Shown: positions 44,190 through 55,232 of the stretch, one piece after another
Layout: each line of letters begins with the position of its first letter
Position numbering within the stretch: the first letter of the stretch is position 1
Assembly (NCBI GenBank): GCA_019096065.1
Contig: JAGUCH010000004.1
Location: forward strand, 8,680,001-8,744,000
DNA length: 64,000 nt
Reading direction: 5' to 3'
From: Paracyclopina nana
Lineage: Eukaryota > Arthropoda > Copepoda > Cyclopoida > Cyclopettidae
The notes under the pieces: model-generated
What the model saw: only the letters and a program-made list of their open reading frames with translations
Databases searched by the model: none
What the model was told of the DNA's origin: nothing
Made by a program: the position numbers and the translations under genes

Positions 44190-44893
44190 AATAGTTCCCA
44201 TGAAAAAAGAAATGCAAAGCAAATGTTCTGGACCTAATATTTTCCCCTGCATGCAAATACTTTTGGAGCATGAAATCATAGCACAGAGTCAAATTGTGCA
44301 TTGCTTTAACTATATGCAGCCAAAGCTCAGTTATGAATGCAAATTGGGCTTGAAATACTATTAGAAGAAAATCTTCTTTGGTGGCCTCAGCTGCCTAATA
44401 AGCTTTGAGGTAACACATAACAACAATTTGCTCCTATTTTAAGGAATGTAGTTGAGGGGAGTACACCAAGCTTGAATTTTTGATGACAATGCACTGTAAT
44501 TTTTTGGCTGAGAAAATCTAGACTAACAACTCGACTAAAAGAACTTTTTGGATGGTTTTTATCAGAAATCAGTTTAACACTGAAAAATTAAAAATATGCT
44601 AAGACATTTCAGCTTGTTTCATTTCAGCAGTTTATGAAAGAAATTTAGACCAAAATTAGCTCACTTTGATGGACAATATCAGCCATGGCTGACTGTAAAA
44701 TTCATTTTTGGGAAGGTTGCTCAATTTTGCTCCAAAGTTACTTCCAAAAAGTAACATTTCAACAGCAACTTTTGCCCCATTTCCTCAAATGATCTGGCCC
44801 TAAAAGAGATCCTCTGATTTTTTTTGGCTCATGCTTTAGACTCACTGCAAAGCTCCAAAATAGAACAATGAGAACTGCTGTGTAAGCACATCT
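44190..44893. other. Convergent intergenic region, no gene seen
   Basis: 704 bp between the dehydrogenase pseudogene and the METTL18 stop; AT-rich, only short ORFs. The words TGGCTCATGCTTTAGACTCA and CTGCAAAGCTCCAAAATA near 44826-44865 resemble the end of the F-box/ankyrin coding region (about 40340-40383), suggesting a small duplicated fragment. Confidence 0.4.
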
Positions 44894-45694
44894 TCATTTT
44901 CTTTTAATCTCCAAAATCTCTCTTTTGACGGTGTCACAGTTCTCATACACTGATACACATTTCCATTTTTGTTCTTTCTCTAGGGCACACTGGAAATTGA
45001 GAATGCCTCCTCCAACTCCAAAGTAATGGGCTTTGGCCGCCAACAAAATGCACCCATTGTCTGATAGGAGTTGGTCAAACATTGCTAATAGCTTGGGATA
45101 ATTGGACTCTTCATAGATGGTTTCAGATGTGAGAATGAGATCAAATTTCACATTTGATAGCTTCAGCTTTTCCAAAAAGTCTGACCAATCTCCAGAGTAG
45201 AGCTGGATAGCGTGAGAAGCACCATTATTAAGGATGCAGTTGGGAACGGTGATGAAGTCAATCACTTGAGCATTGTAGTCTTGCAGCACAACATGCCTAG
45301 CCTTTGAGAGGATGCAAAAAAGGCCAGGCAAGGCTGCTCCGCAGCCAATTTCGAGCACTCTTTTGCCCTCAATCATTTGAGAACACTTGCTCAAATATTG
45401 CACCAGATCCAAAGAGCACTCCCATATCTTCATGCCACCCTCATACACATTCTTAACTAGATCACTGTTGGCTTGCAGAAACGTAGGTTTTTCTTCCATC
45501 CGATTGATGGCATCTGAGCTTTTCACATACTTGATGCCGAATGGGTCTAAGGTCAAAACTTCAGTGCTTTCATGCAAGACATTTGAAATCTCCTTGAGAG
45601 AATGTTCTTGGCACTTGTCAGCATGACCTGTCACTTGTTCGTTGGTATTGCTTGAATCCTGCACATCCGCCTGGTTAAAATTAAACTTGAACAT
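44894..45694 (-). CDS. METTL18: METTL18 protein-histidine methyltransferase
   Basis: A single exon of 266 residues. The seven-beta-strand methyltransferase fold is clear: KRVLEIGCGAALPGLFCILS (SAM loop), VVLQDYN, then FDLILTSETIYEESNY, as in METTL18/Hpm1. The preceding GGMKIWECSLDLVQYL is also typical. The family methylates a histidine of ribosomal protein uL3; in animals the protein is nuclear and cytosolic. The length is slightly short compared with about 370 residues in mammals because the N-terminal extension is shorter. The ATG lies only 30 bp after the PTCD2 stop on the same strand and directly behind a pyrimidine tract ending in CATTTCAG, so its mRNA 5' end is probably created by splicing. 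Confidence 0.92.
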   Translation of the reverse strand: MFKFNFNQADVQDSSNTNEQVTGHADKCQEHSLKEISNVLHESTEVLTLDPFGIKYVKSSDAINRMEEKPTFLQANSDLVKNVYEGGMKIWECSLDLVQYLSKCSQMIEGKRVLEIGCGAALPGLFCILSKARHVVLQDYNAQVIDFITVPNCILNNGASHAIQLYSGDWSDFLEKLKLSNVKFDLILTSETIYEESNYPKLLAMFDQLLSDNGCILLAAKAHYFGVGGGILNFQCALEKEQKWKCVSVYENCDTVKREILEIKRK

Positions 45695-45724
45695 GGCTGA
45701 AATGAGAAATGAGAAAAATGATGA
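45695..45724 (-). promoter_or_regulatory. 3' splice-site-like sequence between PTCD2 and METTL18
   Basis: Read on the minus strand, the 30-bp spacer is pyrimidine-rich, with CTCATTTCTCATTTCAG placed 2 bases before the METTL18 ATG. This is a strong acceptor sequence and leaves no room for a separate promoter. It would fit spliced-leader trans-splicing of a two-gene transcript, or cis-splicing from an upstream leader. Confidence 0.5.
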
Positions 45725-47116
45725 CTACTCTTGCAAGGTTCCTTTTATGATGCTCTTTTCGTGGTCGACTTCCTCCTCTTCAATCTCTTCCATATCACAA
45801 CTGGACGAAGAGGCTCTTTGCTGCCTCAAAAATCTATTTTTTTCACGCCTATACTTCATCGCTTTGGTGGCATCTATTGGCCCTGTGACAATGTCAAACA
45901 GACTTTGCTTGCTGATTGCTGCAATGGAGTCCATTTGCCTGAAAACTGCTGCCAATTTCACAAGCAGAACATTGTCTCCAGACTTGGCCACACTATTTGT
46001 GAGCAGGTGAACAGTTTCTTGGCTAAAGATCAGTTTGCCTGTCTCGTCTTGAGGTTTGTCTTCCCTCGTGGCCTTTTTGAGGGTGCTCTCGAGCAAGCTT
46101 ATGGCATCACTTAACCTGCCCATCTTGGTGAGAAATGTGATCCTCAGACCAATGTTGATGACACTTCTTCTGCCGCCCATTGACACAATTTCATAGGCCT
46201 CCACAAATTGTCCTTGATTATAAGCTAATAATGCATAAGGGTGAACAATTCTGCCCTGACTTTGGACCTTTTGTGGGCACATGGTGCCATAAATAAACGC
46301 GGCCTTTTGCAAGCTCTCTGGAGAATTCAACCTTAAGCACGACATGATTGACAAGATCAACAATGGAAGAGGCTGAAAGGGAAAAGCACGATTAGCAGAT
46401 TGAATCATCTTGGGCGAGAGCCCAAATTACCACAGGAGAGGAAATCTTGCTCAAGTTGTCAATGCCTTGGATAACCTCATCATAGGACTTGTTTTCATAT
46501 AGGTGATCATAATACATTGTCAACAATGTGGGTACATTTTTGCCCAAGGATTGGGTGGATTTGTCGAAGAAGCCCACTTTATCCAGGAAATCTTGATCCT
46601 GTCAAGAAACATGCATTTATCAAAGCAGTCACTCCACTGAAACCAATATTGCAATACCTTTAACAAAGGCTCAATCATGCTCATGTCTCTCTCTGCATGG
46701 CATATGCCCACAAGATTTTTCAGCAAGCCAAGCAACTTCAAGTTGGCAGATCCCAATGGCAAGTTGCTGGCGTAGTTCGACGCGTAATGCTGCAAAACTT
46801 GCGCGGTGGCCTTCAACTCATCCTTGGATTTGGATGTCATTATCAGCTCGAGCAGATCTTGGGAGAGAATCCCCGGATTTTCGTCACTTTTGTTTACTTC
46901 CGCGATTTCAGAGGAAATTCCCGACGGCAAGGCCAAACTCGCGTGGATTCTCTGACGAAACTGTGGAATGTTGACTTGCCGATCCTCAAGCTCGTCCAGG
47001 ACCATTTTCTGTCGCTCCTTGACCATGTCAATGCTCAAGAATTCGTTTGTGAACAAGAATCTGCCATGCTGCGATGAGGCGAGGCCGAAAACGCGAGGAA
47101 ATTTCACCACCCACAT
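45725..47116 (-). CDS. PTCD2: PTCD2-like mitochondrial pentatricopeptide protein
   Basis: Three exons, in gene order 46658-47116, 46431-46598, 45725-46372; all phase 0, 424 residues. The N-terminus MWVVKFPRVFGLASSQHGRF is a likely mitochondrial presequence. The core has repeat-like helices (LKLLGLLKNLVGICHAERD, YYDHLYENKSYDEVIQGI) and then ILSIMSCLRLNSPESLQKAA, which matches the LNSPESF region of PTCD2 in vertebrates. The end is acidic (DMEEIEEEEVDHEKS). PTCD2 binds mitochondrial RNA and is needed for processing of the cytochrome b transcript in mammals. The identification rests on motif order and length (human about 390), so a related PPR protein is possible. Confidence 0.78.
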
Positions 47117-47342
47117 TTTCGCGAGATTTTTTTAGTCCTTGTTTACAAAACAAAAGCGCGTTGACCAATCAGAAGCGAGTATTCTTCAAGGCCCGGCACA
47201 TGTGCTCATAATAACGCCATCAAGCGTTTAGACGTCCCAAACCTCGCTGACAGCGCCTCGGATGAATCGAGGGGTCAGCGATAAGCTTTATTCATCGACA
47301 TATGATGCGAATAAATAGAGATAGGATAATTGTAGGTATAAT

Positions 47343-47585
47343 TTAGCTGATCGGTGTGGGATTGATGTGATGGATGCCATGCTGAACGGTGTCTGGGTGA
47401 GCATTGCCCAGTATCTGCTCTCGGTTGTGATGCCTCATGATGTCAACCTTGTGCAGGGATGATTTGATGCTCTTGAAGGATCCTCGGTGTTGGCTAATTT
47501 TGGGCACAACTCTGGCCTGTATGCCTACCACAAAAGCAGACAGCAGCACCACTAGCATAACCAGGACAGCATTTGCAAACTTCAT
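47343..47585 (-). CDS. Small secreted peptide precursor
   Basis: 80 residues. A clear signal peptide, MKFANAVLVMLVVLLSAF followed by VVGIQA, is probably cut before RVVPK. The mature part of about 56 residues is His-, Ser- and Ile-rich with no cysteine, ending HHINPTPIS. No family recognised. The ATG lies 6 bases after a 3' splice site (TGTTTTCAG, AG at 47592-47593) that joins it to an untranslated first exon with its own core promoter. The precursor could be a peptide hormone, a cuticle-associated peptide or an antimicrobial peptide. Confidence 0.7.
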   Translation of the reverse strand: MKFANAVLVMLVVLLSAFVVGIQARVVPKISQHRGSFKSIKSSLHKVDIMRHHNREQILGNAHPDTVQHGIHHINPTPIS

Positions 47586-47646
47586 CCTTCGCTGAAAACA
47601 AAACAACTATATTAGCGCTGGCTTTAAAGGATGCCTTAGTCGTTCA

Positions 47647-47700
47647 CCTCTTGCTTATGTCGGACTGATCTGGATAGTTCAAGATGCGAACAGTTTTATA
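47647..47700 (-). promoter_or_regulatory. TATA and initiator core promoter, with leader exon
   Basis: On the minus strand TATAAAA (47694-47700) is followed 34 bp later by TCAGT (47664-47668), the arthropod-type initiator. A short leader then ends at a GTGAAC donor (47646-47647). The intron runs to the acceptor at 47592. The spacing is close to the canonical TATA-to-start distance. Confidence 0.6.
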
Positions 47701-48180
47701 TCAAGGGTTGTCATCGCGGTCAAAATAACCTAGCCAAAAAGGGGGCCACCCAATCGAATTTGATTTCCGCATTGCCAACAACAGTTCATCGGCAGCGTGC
47801 ACATTTAGCAATTATGGCACTGATTTGTGGGATCCTTGGAGGGGATAAAAAGTACGCACCTTGCCCTTCCTTCCTTGACATGTGAGTCACACATTGGCAC
47901 CACTGCATGCAGCCAAAAGTAGCTATCATCGCGCTAGATTCGGTTGAATGTGGAGCTAACCAATTTTTACCAGAATAACTATAGGCTGCTTCGCATGTTT
48001 GGTCGCAAAACGTAATTAGGCTACTCGAAATTTTCGTTCTTGCGTGAATGATATCTTTTTAAAAAAGGTAATGAATTATTAAACTAATGAGATTATTGGC
48101 CCTCTTGAATAAGTCATTCCAGAAAGTTTGAAGTTTCGCGCGCTTTTTAAAAAATGTCAATATATTTGTCAGCTGACAAG
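47701..48180. other. Intergenic region upstream of the secreted peptide gene
   Basis: About 480 bp with no ORF of interest. Its last 8 bases, CTGACAAG (48173-48180), are the left target duplication of the hAT-like element. Confidence 0.5.
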
Positions 48181-48738
48181 CAGAGTTATCAACGGTGGTC
48201 GGAAACGACCAAAGTGGTCGTTTTTGACTGACTTTGGTCGGAAAAAAAATTGGTGGTCGGTGGTCGGAAAAGTGGTCGTTTTTGAAACTGACCAAAACTA
48301 GCTAAAAATAGGCACTTTTAGACAAAAAAGGACCAAAATTCCAATTTAAAATTGCACATTTTTTCCTTTGGGAAGTAATCTAAAATATATAAACTTAGCA
48401 AATAAGATTGGTCTCAATAGAAATATGAAATTAGATGAGAAACAGCTTCTCATGAGTAAGGCTACTTTTTTGCTCAGAGATGCGACATCAAAAAAAAATT
48501 CTGATTTCTTGTAAACATTTTCCTAAGTGACATATTTTTTACAGCAAACATTGCTCAAAAAGACTTTGCAGATAAAAAAAGGACATTTTATGCATAAATT
48601 GTGTGAGTTTTGGCCGTTTTTGTGTAGGTGGTCGGAAAAGTGGTCGTTTTTGAAATAGCCTGAAAAATGGTGGTCGCAAAAGTGGTCGTTTTTGGCCAAA
48701 AAGGTGGTCGGAAGCCTAAAAATCCGTTGATAACTCTG
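48181..48738. mobile_element. Non-autonomous hAT-like element
   Basis: 558 bp with perfect 15-bp terminal inverted repeats, CAGAGTTATCAACGG, and a perfect 8-bp target duplication, CTGACAAG, at 48173-48180 and 48739-48746. An 8-bp duplication and CAG-starting ends are hallmarks of the hAT superfamily. The interior carries several copies of GGTGGTCGGAAAAGTGGTCG plus TTTTTG just inside both ends, likely transposase-binding repeats. No transposase ORF. The perfect duplication suggests a fairly recent insertion. It lies 70 bp upstream of the zinc-finger gene start. Confidence 0.9.
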
Positions 48739-48815
48739 CTGACAAGCGACACAAGCTGACACGCACGTGCGCGCTCAAACAGTATTATAGCAATTCATAA
48801 TTGGAGTTGTTAACA

Positions 48816-50104
48816 ATGAAAAAAGGACATATTTGTAAGCACTGTGACAGAACGTTTGCCAAAATTGGCACTCTTAACAAGCATGTTGCTGAAGAACATG
48901 CCGCCACTGGCTACAAGTGTGAATTTTGCACCAAATTGTTCCCAATGAAGCTAAAACTCAAGCAGCATGTGGACAAAGTTCATCAACCTGATACGAAACA
49001 TGTTTGTGAAATCTGCAAAAAAGAGTTTAAGGAGAGGCAAGCTTTGATCAAACACACCAAAGTAGATCATATGAAATATGATTTCAAATGTGACTTGTGT
49101 GACCAAATATTTCTGAACCAAATGAGCATTGCTACTCACATCAAGGTAAGTGAACATGAAATAAAAGCGTTTTGAAGTCTACTAATAGCGTTGCAGTGGA
49201 TCCACGAACAAGAAGAGAGGAATCACAAATGCAAAAAATGTGGCAAGTTTTTCATGAGTACCTATCATCTGAGCAGGCATATTAAAGCTGTCCATGCCAA
49301 GATTGGTAACCAAAAATGCCTCTTTTGCTATGAGCGCTTTGATGACAAGCATGGTTTGCATGTCCACATGAAGGAAATCCATCCCAACGAAAAGAAACAT
49401 CAGTGTGACATTTGTTTCAAGAGGTTTGCAATTGTGACATTGCTTAATCAACATGTCAAAATGGTTCATGAGCAAGTCAGGGATCACAAATGTCAAGTCT
49501 GTGACAAGTCGTTTGCTTCAAAGGTAAGACAAAAAACCTCTCTGGTAACTCTTTTTTCTTATTGCGTTAATCTAAAAGAGAAGCTTTGCGATATGCTCTG
49601 CTTTTGTGAAGTTAAAGCGCACGCCTCTTTTACAACAATTAGGGAAATTTAAGTGGGCACACCAGATCAGTTCATGAGCAAGTAAGAAAATACCAGTGCC
49701 AAAAGTGTGATTTGCGGTTCACAAGGCCAGCAAACTTGAGGACTCATGTGGAAACTGTGCATGACAAGGTCAAGAGCTTCAAGTGTGACAGGTGTGAGAG
49801 ATGTTTTGGCACCAAAGGAGATATGAATGAGCATATCAAAGGAGTCCATGAGAACATCAGAGATGCCAAATGTGAGCAATGTTCAGCGGCTTTCACAAAT
49901 AAGAAAAACCTGAGGAGGCACATTTCCACTGTGCATGGAAAAGCCAAGAACTTCAAGTGTCACATTTGTGACAAAAAGTACAGTTGCAAATCCAGTGTGA
50001 AATTGCACGTGGAGAGCTTTCACGGCAAGGAGAAGCTATATTATTGTGATCCTCCCCCATCATCACCAGAGCCTTCCCTTGATTGGGACTCATTTCTGGA
50101 ATAA
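48816..50104 (+). CDS. Twelve-finger C2H2 zinc-finger protein
   Basis: Three exons, 48816-49145, 49197-49523 and 49643-50104; 372 residues, made almost wholly of C2H2 fingers with the pattern CX2CX12HX3-4H. Examples are CKHCDRTFAKIGTLNKHVAE in finger 1 and CHICDKKYSCKSSVKLHVES in finger 12. Fingers 4 and 8 are split by the two introns and become complete only when spliced (HIK/WIH and FASK/GNLSGH), which proves both joins. Linkers are not the TGEKP type. There is no other domain; a short Pro/Ser tail ends the protein. It is a probable nuclear DNA-binding factor of unknown target, and I cannot assign an orthologue. Start codon: the first ATG, directly before finger 1. Confidence 0.9.
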
Positions 50105-50855
50105 ATTGTAGAAGAATTTGCGTCTGAAATTTGCTTCCTTTTTTTTTGTCTTTTTCCCGCGCTAGTTTGAATCTCAAAATTATGGCCAACGGCTCCAAAG
50201 TTACCAGACTTGTTTAAAACAGCCTTTAACAAAAATATCCTTGTGTATTGATTAATTGTGTCTTGACAGAGCCATTTCAATCTTTTTCATGCTACTGAGA
50301 CCAAGTTAGCATCAACTTAAAATTCAAAAATTAAAAATTCAAGCATTCTTTTGATGACATCAATTTGGCGATTTTCATCGCTAGTTGGCGAACTAATGAG
50401 ATTAAGAGGCAACAACGCTGTTACGTAAGCCGTGGTCAATTGACGAAAAAAAATTAAAATTATGCGAAAATTCAACTGCCTGTAAACAAAGGACAATGAC
50501 ACTTTAAACAAAGAGGCAGTATCAACCAGGAACCAAGTTTTTCGGCAAAATGGCGTGAAATTCCCCGCTTATTTCAACGCAAGCACATTAAACAAGTCGT
50601 ATGTATGAAAAGAAGAAGTAAGTGTTTATAGATGCTTTTGTGAGTGCGGCAGGTTTTAATGCTTTCTTTGGTCTTTTTAAGAGAGTCAGGAGCAGCAGCT
50701 TTTTCTTTTGTCAGCTGCTTTATGGAGGCTTTTCGAGGACGTCAGTAGCCTCGACGACTTGAGCAGCGACGTAGCAGCTGCTGCTGCAGGCTGGCAAAAA
50801 GGAAAGCTTTTGCCTTTGGCAAAAAATAAGACAAAGACAACAAGAATGGCATAAA
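50105..50855. other. Intergenic region upstream of calpain-15
   Basis: 751 bp. There is no TATA box near the start. A CAGCAGCTTT/GCAGCTGCTG-rich stretch (50690-50790) lies in the presumed 5' UTR of the calpain gene; an ORF there on the minus strand is a shadow of it. Confidence 0.45.
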
Positions 50856-53800
50856 ATGCCCTCAGTCTCTTCCTCGGCCTCGGACGACGGCCTCTCTGGG
50901 GGAGCAGCAGGAGCAGCCTCCACCCTCACCCCTGTCGAAGAGCCGGAGCCCCGGACTCCGTCCTCGGAATTTAAATTGAGGTCACCCAAAAGGCAAAGCA
51001 ACACCGTCTACGAGAAAGTGTGTGCAAAGTTGAGCTGCCGAGCTCTGACCTCGTCCATTTCGAGTCCCTCTTTGAAGAAGGCCCCTTTGGCCACCGAAGA
51101 GGACGAGAGTGACCTTAAGGTCACGCTGAGGTCGCACCCCGCTCGGGCTCGGCGTTGCCAATCCGAGGTCACTCCGGCCAAAACGGCTGAATTGCTGGCC
51201 AAATTCGTGGCCTCGAGGACCATGAGCGGCGGCGGTGGTGAGAAGCCTCTATTGACTCATAATAGGGGTGTCGTTGCTGCGAGCAGCAAAACCGAGGCTA
51301 GCTCGAAGAAACATCACCCTTTGCCCAAGGCCACCGAGGACTTGACCCAACCGATCATGTACATTGACAAGAAGACTGGCGTGCTCAGCGTGGACATGAT
51401 GTGGACGTGCACCAAGTGCTCGTTTGCTTACAACAAAATCGAGGCTGGCAAGTGCGAGGTGTGCAGCGTTGCAAGAACTTCAAACAGTTCCTCTTCAGCA
51501 TCCAGGGAAATGGATGGGGATTTCCAACTCGTCACCGCTGACCTCATTCAGGTTTGCTTTTTAAAGCAGATTCGTACGTAGCTGAAATTGCCAATATTTG
51601 TGTGTCTACACATGTAAAAGTCTTGTTGCAGAAGCAATTAGCTAGTTAATATTGCAGTTTCCCATTATTTCCACTGGGTGGAAAACTCTCGAGAGTACAA
51701 TGAACTCATTATGAATTATTCAAGTTCAACAACTTGCACGGAATTTCCAGTCTTGCAGCAGGCCTCAGGCCTTCTGCTGGTAGCATAAACTGTTTACAGC
51801 TAAATGACATTCATCCAGGCAGTTTTGTGGTCAAATTTCCCACAGTGGCCTTCCTTTGTCATGCTTCATGAGTAAAAATCAAACAGCTGCACTACTATAG
51901 TAGCAGCTATATTGCAGTCCTATAAGAGATAATGACAAGCATGGTAGAAAAAGTTTGTACATTTACTGTGACGATTCAAAGATCTAATGGTATTCTCTAG
52001 GTGGATGATGACAATGATGAGGTCGAGGCTGAAATAAAGGAGTGGTCATGCAAGCGTTGCACTCTGGAGAATCCAGGACAGGTGTCAGTGTGTCAAGCTT
52101 GTGGAGGCTCCAAATTGAAGAGTCTGGATCCTGCTGCCACCCTGAAGAGGGGAGACTTTTGGACTTGCTCCAAATGCACTCTGAAGAACCCTTCGAGCGT
52201 TTCAAAATGTCGAGCTTGCGAAAGTCGTCGCAAAACCAGGACTGGCAGCAGCAGTCACTACCACAAGTGCCCAGTGTGCACTTTTGAGAATGGGGTTGGT
52301 CGGAAAACGTGCGAAATGTGCGAGTCCAACTTGAAGGAGGCTCGCATGCGAACCCCAATCCCCACTTTCATAGAGAGTCGACCTGGCAGCACAACCAGCA
52401 TGGGTTCAAGGCACGAATCCGAGCTTATGGAGCAGCTGCGCAAGGTGGAGGAATCCGCAGCGATTGACAAGTGGAAAAACATTGTGCAGTTCTGCAAAGA
52501 AGTAAAACCATCATTTTACTTTTGATGTCGTATGCATGGGATTTTTTCCTCTTTCAGCACCGAATCGTGTTTGTTGACGACGAGTTTCCTCCATCGCCGA
52601 AATCGCTCTTTTACAATCCAACAGATCCGTCCAACCATCAAGTAAACATGCACGCATGAATTATTGGACCCTCAGTATTGTTGCCTTAATTGACGTAACA
52701 ATTTCAGGTTGATCGTTGGCTACGTCCTGGTGAGATCGTTTCCGATTCGGCCAAAGTTCCCTGGACGGTGTTTCGCACTCCCATGCCCTCAGATATTTCC
52801 CAAGGTGATCCTGAATTTGGATTTTGCATAGTAGTTTTATTAGAACTTTTTTCAATACAAAAGGCATCCTTGGCAATTGCTGGCTGCTCAGTGCGTTGGC
52901 AGTGCTCGCAGAGAGAGGGGATTTGGTCAAGAAAATCATGGTGACGAGGGAGGCTTGTCCCCAGGGCATTTACCAAGTTCGTTTATGCAAAGATGGCCGC
53001 TGGGTCACTGTGCTCCTTGATGACCTTTTGCCATGTGACAAGAAAGGCAATTTGATTTACTCGCAGGTGAGTCAAAGCAGACTTTAAAGGAAGAAGATAG
53101 TATATAGCTGTCAGTCTATCTGTCACGCAAAACTGCAACTTCTTGACCTCATTTCACATTGAACAGGCCAAACGTCACCAGTTGTGGGTGCCTCTGATCG
53201 AAAAAGCGGTGGCCAAATTGCACGGCTGCTATGAGGCTCTCGTGTCTGGTCGGGCCATTGAAGGCCTTGCCACGCTGACCGGAGCTCCGTGTGAAAGCAT
53301 CCCACTCCAGGTCACGTCTTTGCAATCACCCGAGGAAGAATTGGACGAGGATCTCATTTGGGCCCAGCTCTTGTCCTCCAGATGCGCTGGATTCCTCATG
53401 GGAGCCTCTTGCGGAGGTGGCAACATGCAGGTACTAAAAAAAACACCACAAATGCTTTACTTTTGCACTCATTGATGACATCATTGCAAGGTTGAAGAGG
53501 AGGAGTACAAAGTCGTGGGGCTGAGGCCGAGGCATGCCTACTCCGTGCTGGACGTGCGAGACCTGTCTGGCATCAAGCTGCTGAGGTTACGTAATCCGTG
53601 GGGACATTTCTCATGGAAGGGCACGTGGTCAGACCAGTCTGACATCTGGACAAAGGAGCTCCGCGAGGAACTCTTGCGTAATTTCCCATTCGTTTTAATT
53701 TTGATGGCTTGTTTTCAAGCAATTTAACAATTTCCAGCGCATGGAGACGATGATGGCGTCTTCTGGATTGCCTTCGAGGATGTCCTCAAGTACTTTGACT

Positions 53801-54709
53801 GCATTGACATCTGCAAAGTGCGTCTTGGGTGGAACGAGGTGCGTGTCAGTGGCATTTTGCCTCCGCTCTCCTCGAAAACTCACCAGGGCTGCACTCTCCT
53901 CACCGTCCTCGAGCCCACCGAGGTGGAATTCACCCTGTTTCAAGAAGGCCAACGCAACTCGGAGCGGAGCCAAAGATCTCAGCTGGACTTGTGCGTGGTC
54001 GTCTTCAGAACCTCCACGGATGGCTCGAGCCCCCAACTTGGCAAAGTGATTGAGCATAGCAAGAGACAAGTGCGGGGATTCGTGGGCTGCCACGCGATGC
54101 TCGAGCCCGGCTGCTACCTGGTCGTCTGCCTGGCCTTCAACCATTGGCACACTGGCATCTCCGAGGCCAACTACCCTGAATACATTTTGGCCTTGCACAG
54201 CTCGAAAAGGCTGCTGATCGAGCAGCTCAACTCGTCGCAACATTTGCTGGCGGATGCCATCATCAACCTCACCCTGGCCAAAGGCCAGCGTCATGAAGGC
54301 CGCGAAGGCATGACAGCCTACTACCTGACCAAAGGCTGGGCTGGCCTCGTTGTCATGATTGAGAACCGCCACGAAAACCGCTGGGTCCAAGTCAAATGTG
54401 ATTGCCAAGAGAGCTACAACGTGGTCTCCACGCGTGGTGAACTCTGCACTGTTGATGCTGTCCCTCCACTCCATAGGTGATCATGGACTTATTAATAAAG
54501 CAAACTGGTTATAATCGTTTTTCCATCATAGGCAAGTCATCATTGTGCTCACTCAGCTCGAGGGCTCTGGTGGCTTTTCAATTGCTCATCGTCTCACGCA
54601 TCGACTGTCAGTTCACCCTGGCCTGTATGATTGGGGTCCTCAAGGAACACTTCACTTGCCAAATTTGGACTCCAAGGTCAATGGACTTCACGCACCGAGA
54701 CCACTCTGA
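50856..54709 (+). CDS. CAPN15: Calpain-15 / small optic lobes (SOL) type calpain
   Basis: Nine exons: 50856-51551, 52001-52501, 52558-52641, 52708-52804, 52864-53066, 53167-53430, 53491-53677, 53738-54476, 54532-54709; 982 residues. The N-terminal half has RanBP2-type zinc fingers ([61 protein letters not shown] and one variant, [19 protein letters not shown]). The protease core has the catalytic Cys in [16 protein letters not shown] (joined across intron 4), His in [11 protein letters not shown] and Asn in LRNPWG. The C-terminal SOL-homology domain ends with [14 protein letters not shown] and GLHAPRPL, nearly the vertebrate CAPN15 ending. It is a cytosolic cysteine protease needed for eye and optic-lobe development in flies and mammals. 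AATAAATG near 54845 is a probable poly(A) signal. Confidence 0.96.
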
Positions 54710-55232
54710 CATGATCATTAATTACCAGGGCTTTAATTTATACCACTATGTTCACCCTAAAAAATGAACTACTGCGACCATGTGATATTTGTGATTTGCA
54801 TGAGGATTATTATTGAAATCATGATCTCAATGATAGTGTGCACAATAAATGTCTTTTGCCTATCTTCTTGCCTTTTTCAAAAGTCTAGCCTCAACCTCTC
54901 TAACCTTAGGTAAGTTTTCAAAAAAACATAATATTCAGTGCTCAGATTCCAGTTTCTTTTATCGGTAAGTTGAACTTAAGTTTCATCAATCATTATTCCT
55001 TATATCCATCCTAAATTAAATAAGGCAATGTAGCATTAATGCAAATATTTCAATAAGGTTTATAATTCTGAGTATAGACTTTAAGTTACCGGTCCTACCT
55101 TTAAACAAAGATTTGTCTATGCATGGAATGCTTAAAGAATTACTTTATTGTTAGTAATTGTCTTCATTTTTAGAAAAAGATGGATTCATAGTTAGTGCCA
55201 ACCATGCTTTAGCTTTTTAGCTTTGCATGTTT
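54710..55232. other. Convergent intergenic region, calpain-15 / XDH-like
   Basis: 523 bp of AT-rich 3' flanking sequence between two convergent genes; nothing else recognised. Confidence 0.5.

Noticed and set aside
48193-48720. Repeated GGTGGTCGGAAAAGTGGTCG units, CRISPR-like at first sight
   Set aside because: The spacing is irregular, the host is an animal genome, and the units lie inside a well-bounded hAT-type element.
53695-54474. 259-codon minus-strand ORF
   Set aside because: Antisense to the large calpain-15 exon (53738-54476), with no domain of its own.
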